NCBI GenBank assembly: GCA_027485675.1
Contig: JAIXQP010000025.1
Span: 1 to 64,000 of the forward strand
From: Terriglobales bacterium
GTDB lineage: Bacteria; Acidobacteriota; Terriglobia; Bryobacterales; Bryobacteraceae
Reading direction: 5' to 3'
DNA length: 64,000 nucleotides
Shown: one piece after another, positions 32,992-41,526 of the stretch
How positions within the stretch are numbered: position 1 is the first letter of the stretch
Layout of the letters: each line of letters opens with the position of its first letter
Notes under the pieces: model-generated
The model's input: the letters and a program-made list of their open reading frames with translations, nothing else
Databases searched by the model: none
Told to the model about the DNA's origin: nothing
Position numbers and translations under genes: made by a program

Positions 32992-34115
32992 AAATTGCAG
33001 AGCCGGAGCAGATGCCCGGCAATGTAGGCTACGTCTTCCTCTGTGAGGCGGATATGCGTCGGCAGGCTCAGGCCCTGCGCGCTAAGCCGCTCGGCCACCG
33101 GATAGCAGGCGCCCTCTTCAAAAAAAGGCTCCATCACGTGCATCGGGTAGAACACCGGACGCGTTTCGATGCCGGCCTCCGCCAACCCGGCCATCACCTC
33201 ATCGCGGCTCGCCGCGATCGCCGGACCCAGCACCACCGTGTAGAGCCAATAGGCGTGCTTCGCCCAGGCCTCCTCCCGCGGCAGCGCGATCGCTTCCGCC
33301 AGCGGCGAGAGGTAGTGAGCGTACCAATCCGCCACTCTCCGGTGATGCGCCGTATAGCGGTCGATCTGCTCCAACTGCGCCAGGCCAATGGCGGCCTGAA
33401 TATTGGTCATGCGGTAGTTGTAGCCGATCACCGGAAACCAGTAGCGCTTATCCGGCTGCATGCCCTGGCCACGGAAGATGCGGATCCGCGCCGCCCGTTC
33501 GGGATCGCGCAGCGTCACCATGCCGCCTTCGCCGGTCGTGATGATCTTGTTGCCGAAGAAGCTGAACGTGCCTGCGTCGCCGAGTCCGCCCACCTTCCGC
33601 CCGCGGTAGAGGGCCCCGTGCGCCTCCGCCGCGTCCTCAATCACAAACAGATTGTGCCGCCGCGCCACGGCGAGAATGGCATCCATATCGGCCGGATGCC
33701 CATAGAGATGCACGGCGAGAATGCCCTTCGTCTTCGGGGTGATGAGCCCTTCGAGCAGCGCCGGGTCGAGATTCATCGTCCGCGGCTCGGAATCGATGAA
33801 CACGGGCTTGGCCCCGCAGTAGGCTACGGCGTTGGCCGTCGCCACGAAGGTGAGGGTGGGGACAATCACCTCGTCGCCCGGCCCCACGCCCATCCCCAGC
33901 AAAGCCAGGTGCAGGGCGCTGGTGCCGTTGTTCGCCGCAATGGCGTGTTCCACTTCGCAGTACTCCGCAAAGCCCTGTTCGAACAAGGGGATAAACCGGC
34001 CGATCGAGGAGATCCAGGTCGTCTCCAGGCACTCCTGCACGTACTTGGCTTCGTTACCTTCAAACTGGGGCGCCGAAACGGCGATCTTGCGGGGTGCGGG
34101 GGCGGATGCTGGCAT
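32988..34115 (-). CDS. DegT/DnrJ/EryC1/StrS aminotransferase
   Basis: A PLP enzyme of about 375 residues that transfers an amino group from glutamate to a keto-sugar nucleotide. Key parts are NNGTSALHLALLGMGVGPGDE, VIEDAAEAHGA and the PLP lysine in SFFGNKIITTGEGG. The ATG at 34115 is used; a TTG lies one codon upstream. With the NeuD-type acyltransferase in the same operon it could make an N-acylated 4-amino sugar, as PglE and PglD do; this is inference. It overlaps the downstream glycosyltransferase by 4 bases. Confidence 0.87.
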   Translation of the reverse strand: MPASAPAPRKIAVSAPQFEGNEAKYVQECLETTWISSIGRFIPLFEQGFAEYCEVEHAIAANNGTSALHLALLGMGVGPGDEVIVPTLTFVATANAVAYCGAKPVFIDSEPRTMNLDPALLEGLITPKTKGILAVHLYGHPADMDAILAVARRHNLFVIEDAAEAHGALYRGRKVGGLGDAGTFSFFGNKIITTGEGGMVTLRDPERAARIRIFRGQGMQPDKRYWFPVIGYNYRMTNIQAAIGLAQLEQIDRYTAHHRRVADWYAHYLSPLAEAIALPREEAWAKHAYWLYTVVLGPAIAASRDEVMAGLAEAGIETRPVFYPMHVMEPFFEEGACYPVAERLSAQGLSLPTHIRLTEEDVAYIAGHLLRLCNL

Positions 34116-34119
34116 CAAT

Positions 34120-35655
34120 TCAAGCGCGGGAGAGAATTAGGTTCCAACTGACACAGTTGGCGGCGCCTTCGCGGTCCAGCGGCAAGGGCTCTCCGGAGAG
34201 ATCGTCCACGCGCTGAACCCGCAGGCCCAGAGAGACAAGTTCCTCCAGCCATTGTAACGGCTCGATCCCCGCCCGCCGCAGATGCTCGGGGCCAAACTCG
34301 ACGACAATGCGAATTTCCGGATTGGCGGCTAGCGTCCGCGCCATCCCGCGCAGGATGAACGGCTCACCGCCTTCGGCGTCGATCTTGATCACATCGATGC
34401 GCGGCTCGTGTACCAGCGCTTCATCGAGCGGGACGGTCTCGACGGTCAGGGTCTCGCCCGCCGCCGCGCCGGCAAACAGCGTATTGTGCCCTGAGTTGGC
34501 GGCATAGGCAGTGAACGCCGCGGCCCCAGCGCGGTCGCTGACCGCACGCCGGTCAAAGTGGACCATCCCCGACTCGAGAAAACCGTTGACCTGGACATTG
34601 TCATGCAGCAGCGCAAACGTCCGCGGCGTGGGCTCAAAGCTGTAGACGCGCCCATGGCCGCTCAGCTGGCGCAGCGCGTAGAGCGTGAAGATCCCGATGT
34701 GCGCGCCGATATCCACCACCACCATCCCCGGCTGCACCAGCTTCGTGAACAGGCGCATCACGCCCGGCTCCGGCAGTCCGCGCAGGCCATAGTAGGCGGC
34801 CAGCCGCCACTCCTGGCTGGGGACCCCGAGCAGGAAGCCATCCACCTCCGTCACGATCACGTCGGGACCGGCCTGAAACACCGGAGCCCGCTGATGGGTC
34901 CGGACTTCGGCGACGGAGGCCTGGACGCGGGCGAGCTCGGCGGCGTGTCTGGCCTCGACTTCAGCCAACACCTGAGCCGATTGTTCCACGTCCTGTTGCA
35001 GCGTTTCGAGGGTCCGTTGCTGCGCCTGCAGTTCGGAGAACAGGGCCCCCTGCCCCCGGCTGTTCTCCCGGGTCAACGTCGTCAACTCGCTCTGCTTCAC
35101 GACGAGATCGGCGACGTAGCGGTCCACCTTATCCGAGATCGTGAACAGTGTGTGATCCAGCTTGCCCATGCTGCGCTCGGCCTGCAGGGCGTTCTCCTGC
35201 AGTACATAGTCCAGCTTCAACTCGATGGCTTCGACTCGCGACACCCGCAGGAAGTATTCAAACAGCCGCCGCGCGCGGTTCCACAGCGCCACGTTCAGCG
35301 CCGCAATCCACCGCGAACCCGGCCACGACGAAGCATCCTGGCCGGCCGCCCACAGGCCGATGTAGCGCCGGCCCGTCGCCTTGGCCTCGGTGGATTCCAC
35401 CAACTGCAGAATCATCGACCGGCGCGGATAATGATTGCGGAGCAGCTCCCGGTAGTGGACAAACCCGCCCACATCGCACTCGCGGCCCAGCACGCGCAGG
35501 TAGCTCTCCCGCACGAAGCTGGCATCGTCCGCGATCGACAGGAGAGGCGCCAGATCCACCACGGCGTCCGCCGCCGCCGGGCTGCCCGCCCTCGGTTCGG
35601 CTGGTCCGATTTTTTCCACCAAGCGGCGCTTGATGAGGGCTGCGTTGAAATCCAA
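34120..35655 (-). CDS. FkbM methyltransferase with DUF4214-like and coiled-coil N-terminus
   Basis: A 511-residue protein in three parts. Residues ~40-110 resemble DUF4214 (SFVRESYLRVLGRECDVGGF), a module found in extracellular or surface glycan proteins. Residues ~150-250 form a long coiled coil (for example LQAQQRTLETLQQDVEQSAQ). The C-terminal ~240 residues are an FkbM-type SAM methyltransferase with VVDIGAHIGIFTLYALRQL, YSFEPTPRTFALLHDNV and VIKIDAEGGEPFILRG. It probably methylates a sugar of the exported glycan, possibly as a chain-end cap. The start codon is a TTG at 35655 without a clear Shine-Dalgarno, so the true N-terminus is uncertain. It is 9 bases from the ABC ATPase gene. Confidence 0.8.
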   Translation of the reverse strand: MDFNAALIKRRLVEKIGPAEPRAGSPAAADAVVDLAPLLSIADDASFVRESYLRVLGRECDVGGFVHYRELLRNHYPRRSMILQLVESTEAKATGRRYIGLWAAGQDASSWPGSRWIAALNVALWNRARRLFEYFLRVSRVEAIELKLDYVLQENALQAERSMGKLDHTLFTISDKVDRYVADLVVKQSELTTLTRENSRGQGALFSELQAQQRTLETLQQDVEQSAQVLAEVEARHAAELARVQASVAEVRTHQRAPVFQAGPDVIVTEVDGFLLGVPSQEWRLAAYYGLRGLPEPGVMRLFTKLVQPGMVVVDIGAHIGIFTLYALRQLSGHGRVYSFEPTPRTFALLHDNVQVNGFLESGMVHFDRRAVSDRAGAAAFTAYAANSGHNTLFAGAAAGETLTVETVPLDEALVHEPRIDVIKIDAEGGEPFILRGMARTLAANPEIRIVVEFGPEHLRRAGIEPLQWLEELVSLGLRVQRVDDLSGEPLPLDREGAANCVSWNLILSRA

Positions 35656-35664
35656 TCGACTAGT

Positions 35665-36399
35665 CTAACGCGGTGCTTCCGCACTTTGTAACGAATGTTC
35701 GTACTCGCTGCAGACCGCCTGCAGCGGGCCGTCCCGCACCACGCGCCCGTGCTCGAGCCAAATTGCGCGGTCGCACAAACTGGCGACAATACTGTGTACG
35801 TGCGACGCGCACAAAATCGTCTTGCCCTGCTGCCGGAACTCCGCCATGCGGTCGAAACACTTTTTCTGAAAGCGGTCGTCGCCCACGGCGAGAATCTCGT
35901 CGATCAACAGAATATCCGGGTCGGAGTGCACCGCAATGGCGAAGGCTAAGCGCAGCCACATGCCGCTCGAATAGGTCCGCAGCGGATCGCCCATGAACTC
36001 TTCGAGCTCGGAGAACTCGACGATGGAGCCATAGAGCTGGCTCGCCTCCGACCGCGACAGCCCGAACAGTGAGGCATTCAACGTGACGTTCTCACGGCCC
36101 GTCAAGTCGGGGTGGAAGCCAGTGCCGAGTTCGAGCAGCGCCGTCAAATGGCCCTCGGTCCGCAAGACGCCGGAGGTGGGCGGCACCACGCCCGAAATGA
36201 GATTCAGCAGCGTGCTCTTGCCCGCGCCATTGCGGCCGAGGATGGCCACCGATTCGCCGTGGCCTACCGTGAAAGACACGTTCGCGAGCGCCGTGAACCG
36301 GTCGGGCCGAAGGCGGCGCAGCAAGCCGCTCGTCTGCAGGGCGAAGGATTTGGTGACGTCCTGGAGTTCGATGCTGTGGGGAGACGGCGTACGCGCCAT
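35665..36399 (-). CDS. ABC transporter ATP-binding protein, polysaccharide export type
   Basis: A 244-residue ATPase like Wzt/TagH, energising export of a lipid-linked polysaccharide. Walker A is GRNGAGKST, the signature region is YSSGMWLRLAFAIAV, Walker B is ILLIDEILAVGDD, and the export-type E-loop HLTALLELGTGFHPDLTG is present. It lacks the C-terminal carbohydrate-binding extension of some Wzt proteins. No matching permease (Wzm/TagG) is encoded in this window, so the partner must lie elsewhere. Gaps to both neighbours are about 10 bases. Confidence 0.9.
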   Translation of the reverse strand: MARTPSPHSIELQDVTKSFALQTSGLLRRLRPDRFTALANVSFTVGHGESVAILGRNGAGKSTLLNLISGVVPPTSGVLRTEGHLTALLELGTGFHPDLTGRENVTLNASLFGLSRSEASQLYGSIVEFSELEEFMGDPLRTYSSGMWLRLAFAIAVHSDPDILLIDEILAVGDDRFQKKCFDRMAEFRQQGKTILCASHVHSIVASLCDRAIWLEHGRVVRDGPLQAVCSEYEHSLQSAEAPR

Positions 36400-36409
36400 G
36401 GATACTGGA

Positions 36410-37450
36410 TTACGGGGCGGTCAACGTAGACACTACATGTTCCCACGTCAGGACCATATTCTGTATTAAATCGTACCCGGCGCGCCCAAGCACGCGCGCC
36501 CGGGCCGGATCGTCGAAGAGGCGGTCCATCGCCGCGGCCAGTGCCACCGCCGAGGGCTCGGCGACGTAGCCGGTCTCCGCGTCGCGCACCACTTGCAGAA
36601 TACCGCCGGAATCGGTGGTGGTGATCACGGGCTTGCCGCTGTAAAAGGCCTCCATGGTCACGTAGCCGTAGGAGTCCTCGTCAAAGGGGATATAGGCGGC
36701 GCCCAGAGAGTCGGCGAAATACGCTGCCTTCTCCTCTTCGGAGATGAACCGGTCGATCACGGTCACCCGGTCCGCCAGCTTGTGCCGGGCGATCAACTGG
36801 ACGATGCGCTGCGCGTCGGAGGGGTCTTCGGACTTGCCGGCGATCACCAGGCGGACGTTCGTCCGCGTATGCTTCATCGCCTCCACCAGCAGATGTTGCC
36901 GCTTCGAAGTCGTGATGCGCCCGGCGCAGAAGATGTAGTTCCCGGTTTCGCCAAAGCGGAAATGCCTGGTCTCGAGCAGGGGCGGATACAAAACCTCGGA
37001 GGGAATCTGGTTGAAGCGTTCGAGCCGCGCCGACGTGGTGGCCGAGTTGGTATAGATCTTCCGCGCCTCGCGCAGGTAGGTGTTGTCCGCCTCGATGATG
37101 CTGCGGCGCACCGCCAGATTCTCCGGCGTCTCCTCCATGCCCTGATACGGCGTTCCCCACAGGTCATACACCTGCCGGAACTGGTGCACCAGCCAGAGAA
37201 ACTTGTTGTCGTGCGGCAGGTAGTAGGCCGGGAACTTGAAGGCGATAATCCGGTCGACGTTCGGCGTGCGCATCAGCCGGCACGCCAGGACGCTCTCGAG
37301 AATCTTGGGCGGCGGCTCCCAGCGAAAGGGAATCCGCACGAGCATGGCCTGGTGGCCAAACTCGTTCAGCTTCTCCGTCAGCGCTTCGGCCAGATGTTCA
37401 GCGCCGCCGCGCACGAACGGAACGCAGTTGTTGGCTACCAGGATCTTCAT
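36410..37450 (-). CDS. Glycosyltransferase, GT4-like (paralogue A)
   Basis: A 346-residue GT-B glycosyltransferase. The C-terminal region shows FCAGRITTSKRQHLLVEAM, LVIAGKSEDPSDAQRI and DSYGYVTMEAFYSGKPVITT with TDSGGILQ after it. The neighbour upstream in the operon has nearly the same order of motifs, so these two arose by tandem duplication. Both have a WLVHQFRQVYDLWGT-type block. It follows paralogue B by an ATGA overlap and precedes the ABC ATPase by 10 bases. Confidence 0.86.
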   Translation of the reverse strand: MKILVANNCVPFVRGGAEHLAEALTEKLNEFGHQAMLVRIPFRWEPPPKILESVLACRLMRTPNVDRIIAFKFPAYYLPHDNKFLWLVHQFRQVYDLWGTPYQGMEETPENLAVRRSIIEADNTYLREARKIYTNSATTSARLERFNQIPSEVLYPPLLETRHFRFGETGNYIFCAGRITTSKRQHLLVEAMKHTRTNVRLVIAGKSEDPSDAQRIVQLIARHKLADRVTVIDRFISEEEKAAYFADSLGAAYIPFDEDSYGYVTMEAFYSGKPVITTTDSGGILQVVRDAETGYVAEPSAVALAAAMDRLFDDPARARVLGRAGYDLIQNMVLTWEHVVSTLTAP

Positions 37451-38490
37451 GCGAGCATCCGTTCGAGCACATGCGGCCAGGCGATGCCCAGCTCGGCCAT
37501 CCGCCGTCGGCCGGCTTCGCCCATGGCCTGCGTCTGGCGGCGGTCGTCGAATAGCCGGTCCATGGCCTCGGCGATGGCGACGGGTTCGGGGGGGGCGACC
37601 AGCCCGTTCATCCCGTCCGTGATCAATTCGAGCGTGCCGCCGGCGTCGGAGGTGGTCAGCACCGCCTTGCCGGATTGGTGGGCCTCGAGACTGGGGTAAC
37701 CGTAGGAGTCCTCATCCAGTGGGAAGTAGGCCGTGGCCAGGCACTCGGAGAAGAACTGCACCTTGCGGGCTTCGTCAATCCAATCGTCGAAGATGGTGAC
37801 GCGGTCCTTCAACTTATAGCGCTGCACCAGTTGGTGGAGTTCGTCGACGTAGGCCGCGGCATCGGGGTCGGCCTTACCGGCGATGAGCAGGCGGACGTCG
37901 CTCTTGACGTGGCGCATGGCTTCAATGGCCAGCCACTGGCGTTTGTGATGCACGAGCCGGTTGAGATACAGGATGGTGTCGTTGTACCCGGTGCAGTGGT
38001 AGCGTTCGGCGTTCGGCAGCGGCGGGTAGAGCACCTCTGCGTCGATGCCGTTGAAAGACTTCAGCCGCTTGGCGACCACCTGCGAGTTGCTGAAGATGCG
38101 GTGGCATTCGCCGAGGCCGAGGCGGTCGGCGGCCATGATGGAGTCGCGGATGCGGGTGCCTTCGGGGGTGAGCGGGATGTCCTGGTAGCGGGTGCCCCAG
38201 AGATCATAGGCGCCGCGGTGGTGATGGATGAACCAGACGACCTTTTTGGGGTGGCGGAGCAGGTAACTGGGGAAGCGGATGGTGATCAGCCGGTCGCCGT
38301 GCTCGGTGAGATCGAGCAGGCGCAGGGCGGTCATCTGTTCGAGCAGCTCGTCGTATTGGGAGGAGAAGGGAAATTTGAGGACTTCCACCTGGTGGCCGGC
38401 CTTGGTCAATTCGCCGGCGAGCGAGTCGACGATGACGGTATAGCCGCCGTAGAGGAAGGGGACGACGGTGCTGGCGATGATGATCTTCAT
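37447..38490 (-). CDS. Glycosyltransferase, GT4-like (paralogue B)
   Basis: A 347-residue relative of the next gene. Corresponding blocks are ILYLNRLVHHKRQWLAIEAM, LLIAGKADPDAAAYVDEL and DSYGYPSLEAHQSGKAVLTT. The signature DEDSYGYPSLEAHQSG differs from paralogue A at sites near the donor pocket, consistent with a different sugar. Overlaps by ATGA at both ends (37447-37450 and 38487-38490) show a single translationally coupled operon. Confidence 0.86.
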   Translation of the reverse strand: MKIIIASTVVPFLYGGYTVIVDSLAGELTKAGHQVEVLKFPFSSQYDELLEQMTALRLLDLTEHGDRLITIRFPSYLLRHPKKVVWFIHHHRGAYDLWGTRYQDIPLTPEGTRIRDSIMAADRLGLGECHRIFSNSQVVAKRLKSFNGIDAEVLYPPLPNAERYHCTGYNDTILYLNRLVHHKRQWLAIEAMRHVKSDVRLLIAGKADPDAAAYVDELHQLVQRYKLKDRVTIFDDWIDEARKVQFFSECLATAYFPLDEDSYGYPSLEAHQSGKAVLTTSDAGGTLELITDGMNGLVAPPEPVAIAEAMDRLFDDRRQTQAMGEAGRRRMAELGIAWPHVLERMLA

Positions 38491-39116
38491 CGCAGCAGGC
38501 GTGTGGCGGGGACGCCGACGACGGTTACCCCCGCGGTGATATCGCGGATGACGACGCCGCCGGCGCCGACGGTGGCCCAGGGGCCGATGGTGACGCCGGG
38601 GATGGCGGCGGAGCCGGCGGCGAGGAAGGCGCCTTCGCCGACGGTGACATTGCCGGCGAGGTGGCAGCCGGGGGCGATGTGGGCGCAGGAGCCGATGTGG
38701 TTATCGTGATCGATGGAGGAGGCGGTATTGAGGATGGCGCCGTCTTCGATGGTGGAGCTGGAGTTGACGATGGCGCCGGGCATGATGGCGATGGCGGCGC
38801 CGAGGGTGGTGCGGGGGGAGAGGGTAGCGTGGCGGCTGATGGCGTTGGGGAGCCCGAAGCCGAGGGATTGGAGTTGGGCGAGCATGCGGTGGCGGATGCG
38901 ATTGCTGCCGATGGCGGGGAAGGCGTGGGTGATGCCTTGGGCGAGGAGTTGCGGCAATTGGCTGTCATCCCCGAGGTAGGGGTAGTGGAAGAGGGTTTCG
39001 GTGGGCGAGAGCGAGGTGAAGCCGGCGATTTCGAAGGCGTTGGATTCTTCGAAGATTTCGGCGATGACTTTCGCATGGCCGCCGGAACCGAGGATGACGA
39101 GGCGGGGCTGCTGCAT
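38487..39116 (-). CDS. NeuD-family sugar O/N-acyltransferase
   Basis: A 209-residue acyltransferase with an N-terminal Rossmann-like domain (LVILGSGGHAKVIAEIFEES) and a C-terminal left-handed beta-helix of hexapeptide repeats, as in NeuD/PglD. The probable catalytic His is in SSIDHDNHIGSCAHIAPG, a site that PglD uses to deprotonate an amino sugar before acetylation. It is the first gene of the glycan operon. With the DegT aminotransferase it suggests synthesis of an N-acetylated amino sugar. The coding region is unusually rich in GGC/GCC triplets. Confidence 0.86.
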   Translation of the reverse strand: MQQPRLVILGSGGHAKVIAEIFEESNAFEIAGFTSLSPTETLFHYPYLGDDSQLPQLLAQGITHAFPAIGSNRIRHRMLAQLQSLGFGLPNAISRHATLSPRTTLGAAIAIMPGAIVNSSSTIEDGAILNTASSIDHDNHIGSCAHIAPGCHLAGNVTVGEGAFLAAGSAAIPGVTIGPWATVGAGGVVIRDITAGVTVVGVPATRLLR

Positions 39117-39124
39117 GAGCCGCC

Positions 39125-39155
39125 TTTTACTCTAGCACGCCGACCCGTGTATACT
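39125..39155 (+). promoter_or_regulatory. Possible tRNA-Thr promoter
   Basis: TATACT (39150-39155) is a good -10 match with the tRNA starting 20 bases later. The -35 (TTTTAC, 39125-39130) is weak and the spacing, 19 bases, is slightly long. Confidence 0.35.
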
Positions 39156-39175
39156 AGGAGACGAGCGCTTGGAGA

Positions 39176-39251
39176 GCCACCCTAGCTCAGTTGGTAGAGC
39201 GGCTGATTCGTAATCAGCAGGTCGCCAGTTCGATCCTGGCGGGTGGCTCCA
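39176..39251 (+). tRNA. tRNA-Thr (anticodon CGT)
   Basis: A 76-base cloverleaf including encoded CCA. The acceptor pairs GCCACCC with GGGTGGC, followed by T73. The anticodon loop TTCGTAA gives anticodon CGT. The T-arm is GCCAGTTCGATCCTGGC. Its 3' half is the integration site of a genomic island, so the tRNA is reconstituted by the incoming element. Confidence 0.95.
39207..39251 (+). repeat. Left attachment core (tRNA-Thr 3' half)
   Basis: These 45 bases, from the anticodon loop to CCA, occur identically at 63130-63174. Duplicate tRNA 3' ends are the classical footprint of site-specific integration by a tyrosine recombinase. Confidence 0.88.
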
Positions 39252-39294
39252 AATCATTGAAACTAAACGCGTTAAGGAAATCAGATTTCGCGCT

Positions 39295-39321
39295 GACCTG
39301 CTGTCACAAAATCAGCAGGTC
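39295..39321. repeat. Inverted repeat near the left core
   Basis: GACCTGCTG (39295-39303) and CAGCAGGTC (39313-39321) are perfect inverted copies with nine bases between. The right arm is part of AATCAGCAGGTC (39310-39321), which repeats exactly a 12-mer of the tRNA (39212-39223) 98 bases upstream. The corresponding place beyond the right core (63233-63244) has one change. It may be a protein-binding site for recombination or a remnant of an earlier core. Confidence 0.6.
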
Positions 39322-39394
39322 AAGAAACGCTCACTCTGGCGGTCCTTTTATTTTCAATCGGTTACGGCCGATCGTCCGGACTTGGCAGCTCTGT

Positions 39395-39413
39395 CCTGTT
39401 CAGTTCCTGTTCA
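39395..39413 (+). repeat. Paired CCTGTTCA repeats, left end
   Basis: CCTGTTCA at 39395-39402 and 39406-39413, eleven bases apart (about one helical turn). Similar pairs occur at 63027/63039 and 63318/63329. They are candidate integrase arm-type sites. Confidence 0.6.
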
Positions 39414-39666
39414 AATCTTGCTGGCAGTCCCGCAAAGGAGCTCTCTGAGTTCCTAATTTGGACCTGTGTCCACTACGCCTTTGAGGCGATCCAATCCTGC
39501 CCAGAGACGTCCGTACGCATCCAGCGGCGATTCCGCGGTTCTCTTGCCAAGGCGAGCTACGGTCAAGCTTCAGCAGCGTAGAAACCTGAGCAGTTACCGT
39601 GGCCGCTTGACCGCAGAGTAGTCGAAGTCACGAGCAAGATTCGCGATAATCCACAAAGGGGTAGAT

Positions 39667-39891
39667 ATGTCGCGTGAACAAGCAATCCTGGAAGCGGTGC
39701 GAACACTTCCGATCGACAAGCAACAAGAGATCTTGAACCACGCCACCCGCCTACGCGACGAGGCAGCACCGAAAATGCCGCTCCGAAGCATCAAGGGTAT
39801 TCTTGCCGGCCGAGGAATTTCCGTGTCCGCCGATGACATCGACGAAGCCAGACGCTTGCGACCGCTCTCGCGGAGTTCGATCCATTCTTAA
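39667..39891 (+). CDS. VapB-like antitoxin, possibly truncated
   Basis: A 74-residue protein with a good Shine-Dalgarno (AGGGG, six bases before ATG). MSREQAILEAVRTLPIDKQQ and SADDIDEARR resemble the short antitoxins (DUF2281-like) that accompany PIN-domain VapC toxins, where the family usually ends EARREMW.NFPR. Here the sequence after EARR diverges (LRPLSRSSIHS), so the tail may be replaced or frame-shifted. No toxin gene is adjacent; a VapC remnant lies at the other end of the island. The function is inferred from the family. Confidence 0.5.
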   Translation: MSREQAILEAVRTLPIDKQQEILNHATRLRDEAAPKMPLRSIKGILAGRGISVSADDIDEARRLRPLSRSSIHS

Positions 39892-40103
39892 CGTCCATGA
39901 AAAGTTGGGCTTTAAGGGCTTTCCAATATTCTGCGGCTGACTCCAATTCGACTATTGCCCATGCGCCAGGAGCTTGGGAGCGCGCAGAACCGCTGTCAAT
40001 GGCGCTTCAACGGGAGTCGTTAGCCGCCGGGCGGAGCACTTCTTGCTCGCTGGGCCGCCAGCATAGCAGGATACAGCGCTTCGGACTCGGGCGAAATCAC
40101 GAG

Positions 40104-41522
40104 CTAAGCCACGGCCTCCCGGATCACCACACCGCCTGTGTCCGTCAGTCGCATATTGCGGCCTGCGTGATAGTGCATCAGCCGCATATCGTTCAACCCC
40201 ATCAAGTGCAGAATGGTAGCGTGCACGTCGCGCATTCGATAGACCTTATCCACCGCCCGCCACCCGAGTTCATCGGTCGCGCCTACCGTCACCCCCGGCT
40301 TCGAGCCCCCCCCAGCAAAGAACATCGTCATCGCTTTGGTGTTGTGATCGCGCCCAGCCTTATCCCGTAGATCCGCCGGATGGTCCGGGGTTCTGCCAAA
40401 CTCGCCCATCCATACGATCAGCGTCGAATCCAACAAGTTCCGCTGTTTCAAATCCTGAATTAGGCCCGCGATCGGCAGATCCACCTCTTGCGCATTCTTG
40501 GCGTGGCCCTTCACAATGTCCGTGTGGCTATCCCACGATTGGCTCGGCGTATAGAGCTGCACAAAGCGCGTCCCCTTCTCCACTAACTGCCGCGCCATCA
40601 AACAACGAGTTCCGAAGGACCGCGTGGTGTCTGAGTCCAGCCCGTACATCTTCCGGGTCGCCTCGTTCTCCTTGGCCAGGTTCAGTACGCCAGGTACCTC
40701 GGCTTGCATCCGAAAGGCCAGCTCGTAGGAATCAATGCGGCCTTGCAGATCCGGGTTGGTAAAGTTGCCGTCCAGATAGGCGTGGTTGTATTCCCGCAAG
40801 AGTGCCATCTGGTCTTGCATGTCCTTCGGACTCAGCTGACCAGCGGGGCGAAGGTCATTAATCGGATCGCCCTTCCACTGCATCATCGTCCCTTGATAGC
40901 TGGCCGGCAGGAACCCGGCCCCCCACTGCTGCGAGCCACTGAAGGGCAGCGCCCGGTAGTCGGGCAGCACCACGAACCCTGGTAAATTTTGATTCTCCGT
41001 GCCCAACCCGTACCCAACCCAAGCGCCCACCGACGGCCGTCCAGGTAAGACCAGTCCGGTGTTCATCAAGAACGTCGCGGCCGGATGGTTGCCGTTCTCC
41101 CCGGTGATCGTCTTCACGAAAGTCATATCGTCGACGCAGGTGGCAAGATGGGGAAACAGCTCCGACACATCCATCCCCGATTTTCCGTACTTCGAAAATT
41201 TCCACGGACTCTTCAGGATCAGCCGAGGCTTGGCGTACAGATCCGGCTGGTCCGTCCGCTTCTCGTTACTCCAATCGAGCACCGTGTTATCGAACTTCTC
41301 GAGCGCCGGCTTGGGATCAAACGTATCCATCTGCGCGACACCACCCAGCATCGTGAGAAAAATGCACGACTTGGCCCTCGCGGGATGATGGGGCGGTTTG
41401 GGCGCGAGCGGACTCGTTGAGGCTGCCATCAAGTCGGTATTCAGAAAGTCCATCAACGCCAAGCCGCCCGCGCCCACCAGGCTGCGATACAGGAAATGTC
41501 GTCTGTTCCATTCAGGATTCAT
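40104..41522 (-). CDS. DUF1501 protein, exported
   Basis: A 472-residue DUF1501 protein, related in fold to sulfatases/alkaline phosphatases. The start at 41522 gives NRRHFLYRSLVGAGGLALMD, a Tat-like N-terminus with an Arg pair. Further blocks are IFLTMLGGVAQMDTFDPKP, WGAGFLPASYQGT and VWMGEFGRTP. It is 4 bases after the PSD1 gene, with GGAG seven bases before the ATG. DUF1501 and PSD1 proteins are found as pairs in Planctomycetes and Acidobacteria; their function is unknown. Here they follow a TonB receptor, suggesting use of an imported or periplasmic polymer. Confidence 0.85.
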   Translation of the reverse strand: MNPEWNRRHFLYRSLVGAGGLALMDFLNTDLMAASTSPLAPKPPHHPARAKSCIFLTMLGGVAQMDTFDPKPALEKFDNTVLDWSNEKRTDQPDLYAKPRLILKSPWKFSKYGKSGMDVSELFPHLATCVDDMTFVKTITGENGNHPAATFLMNTGLVLPGRPSVGAWVGYGLGTENQNLPGFVVLPDYRALPFSGSQQWGAGFLPASYQGTMMQWKGDPINDLRPAGQLSPKDMQDQMALLREYNHAYLDGNFTNPDLQGRIDSYELAFRMQAEVPGVLNLAKENEATRKMYGLDSDTTRSFGTRCLMARQLVEKGTRFVQLYTPSQSWDSHTDIVKGHAKNAQEVDLPIAGLIQDLKQRNLLDSTLIVWMGEFGRTPDHPADLRDKAGRDHNTKAMTMFFAGGGSKPGVTVGATDELGWRAVDKVYRMRDVHATILHLMGLNDMRLMHYHAGRNMRLTDTGGVVIREAVA

Positions 41523-41526
41523 GAGG

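Larger units (their letters stand above)
39252..39666. other. Left island end, non-coding, similar to the sequence after the right core
   Basis: A 415-base stretch without a convincing gene. Its first ~170 bases resemble the bases after the right core (63175-63345) at most positions, including ATCATTGAAA, TCACAAAATCAGCAG and CCTGTTCAAATC. It contains the inverted repeat and the paired repeats listed separately. Confidence 0.7.
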
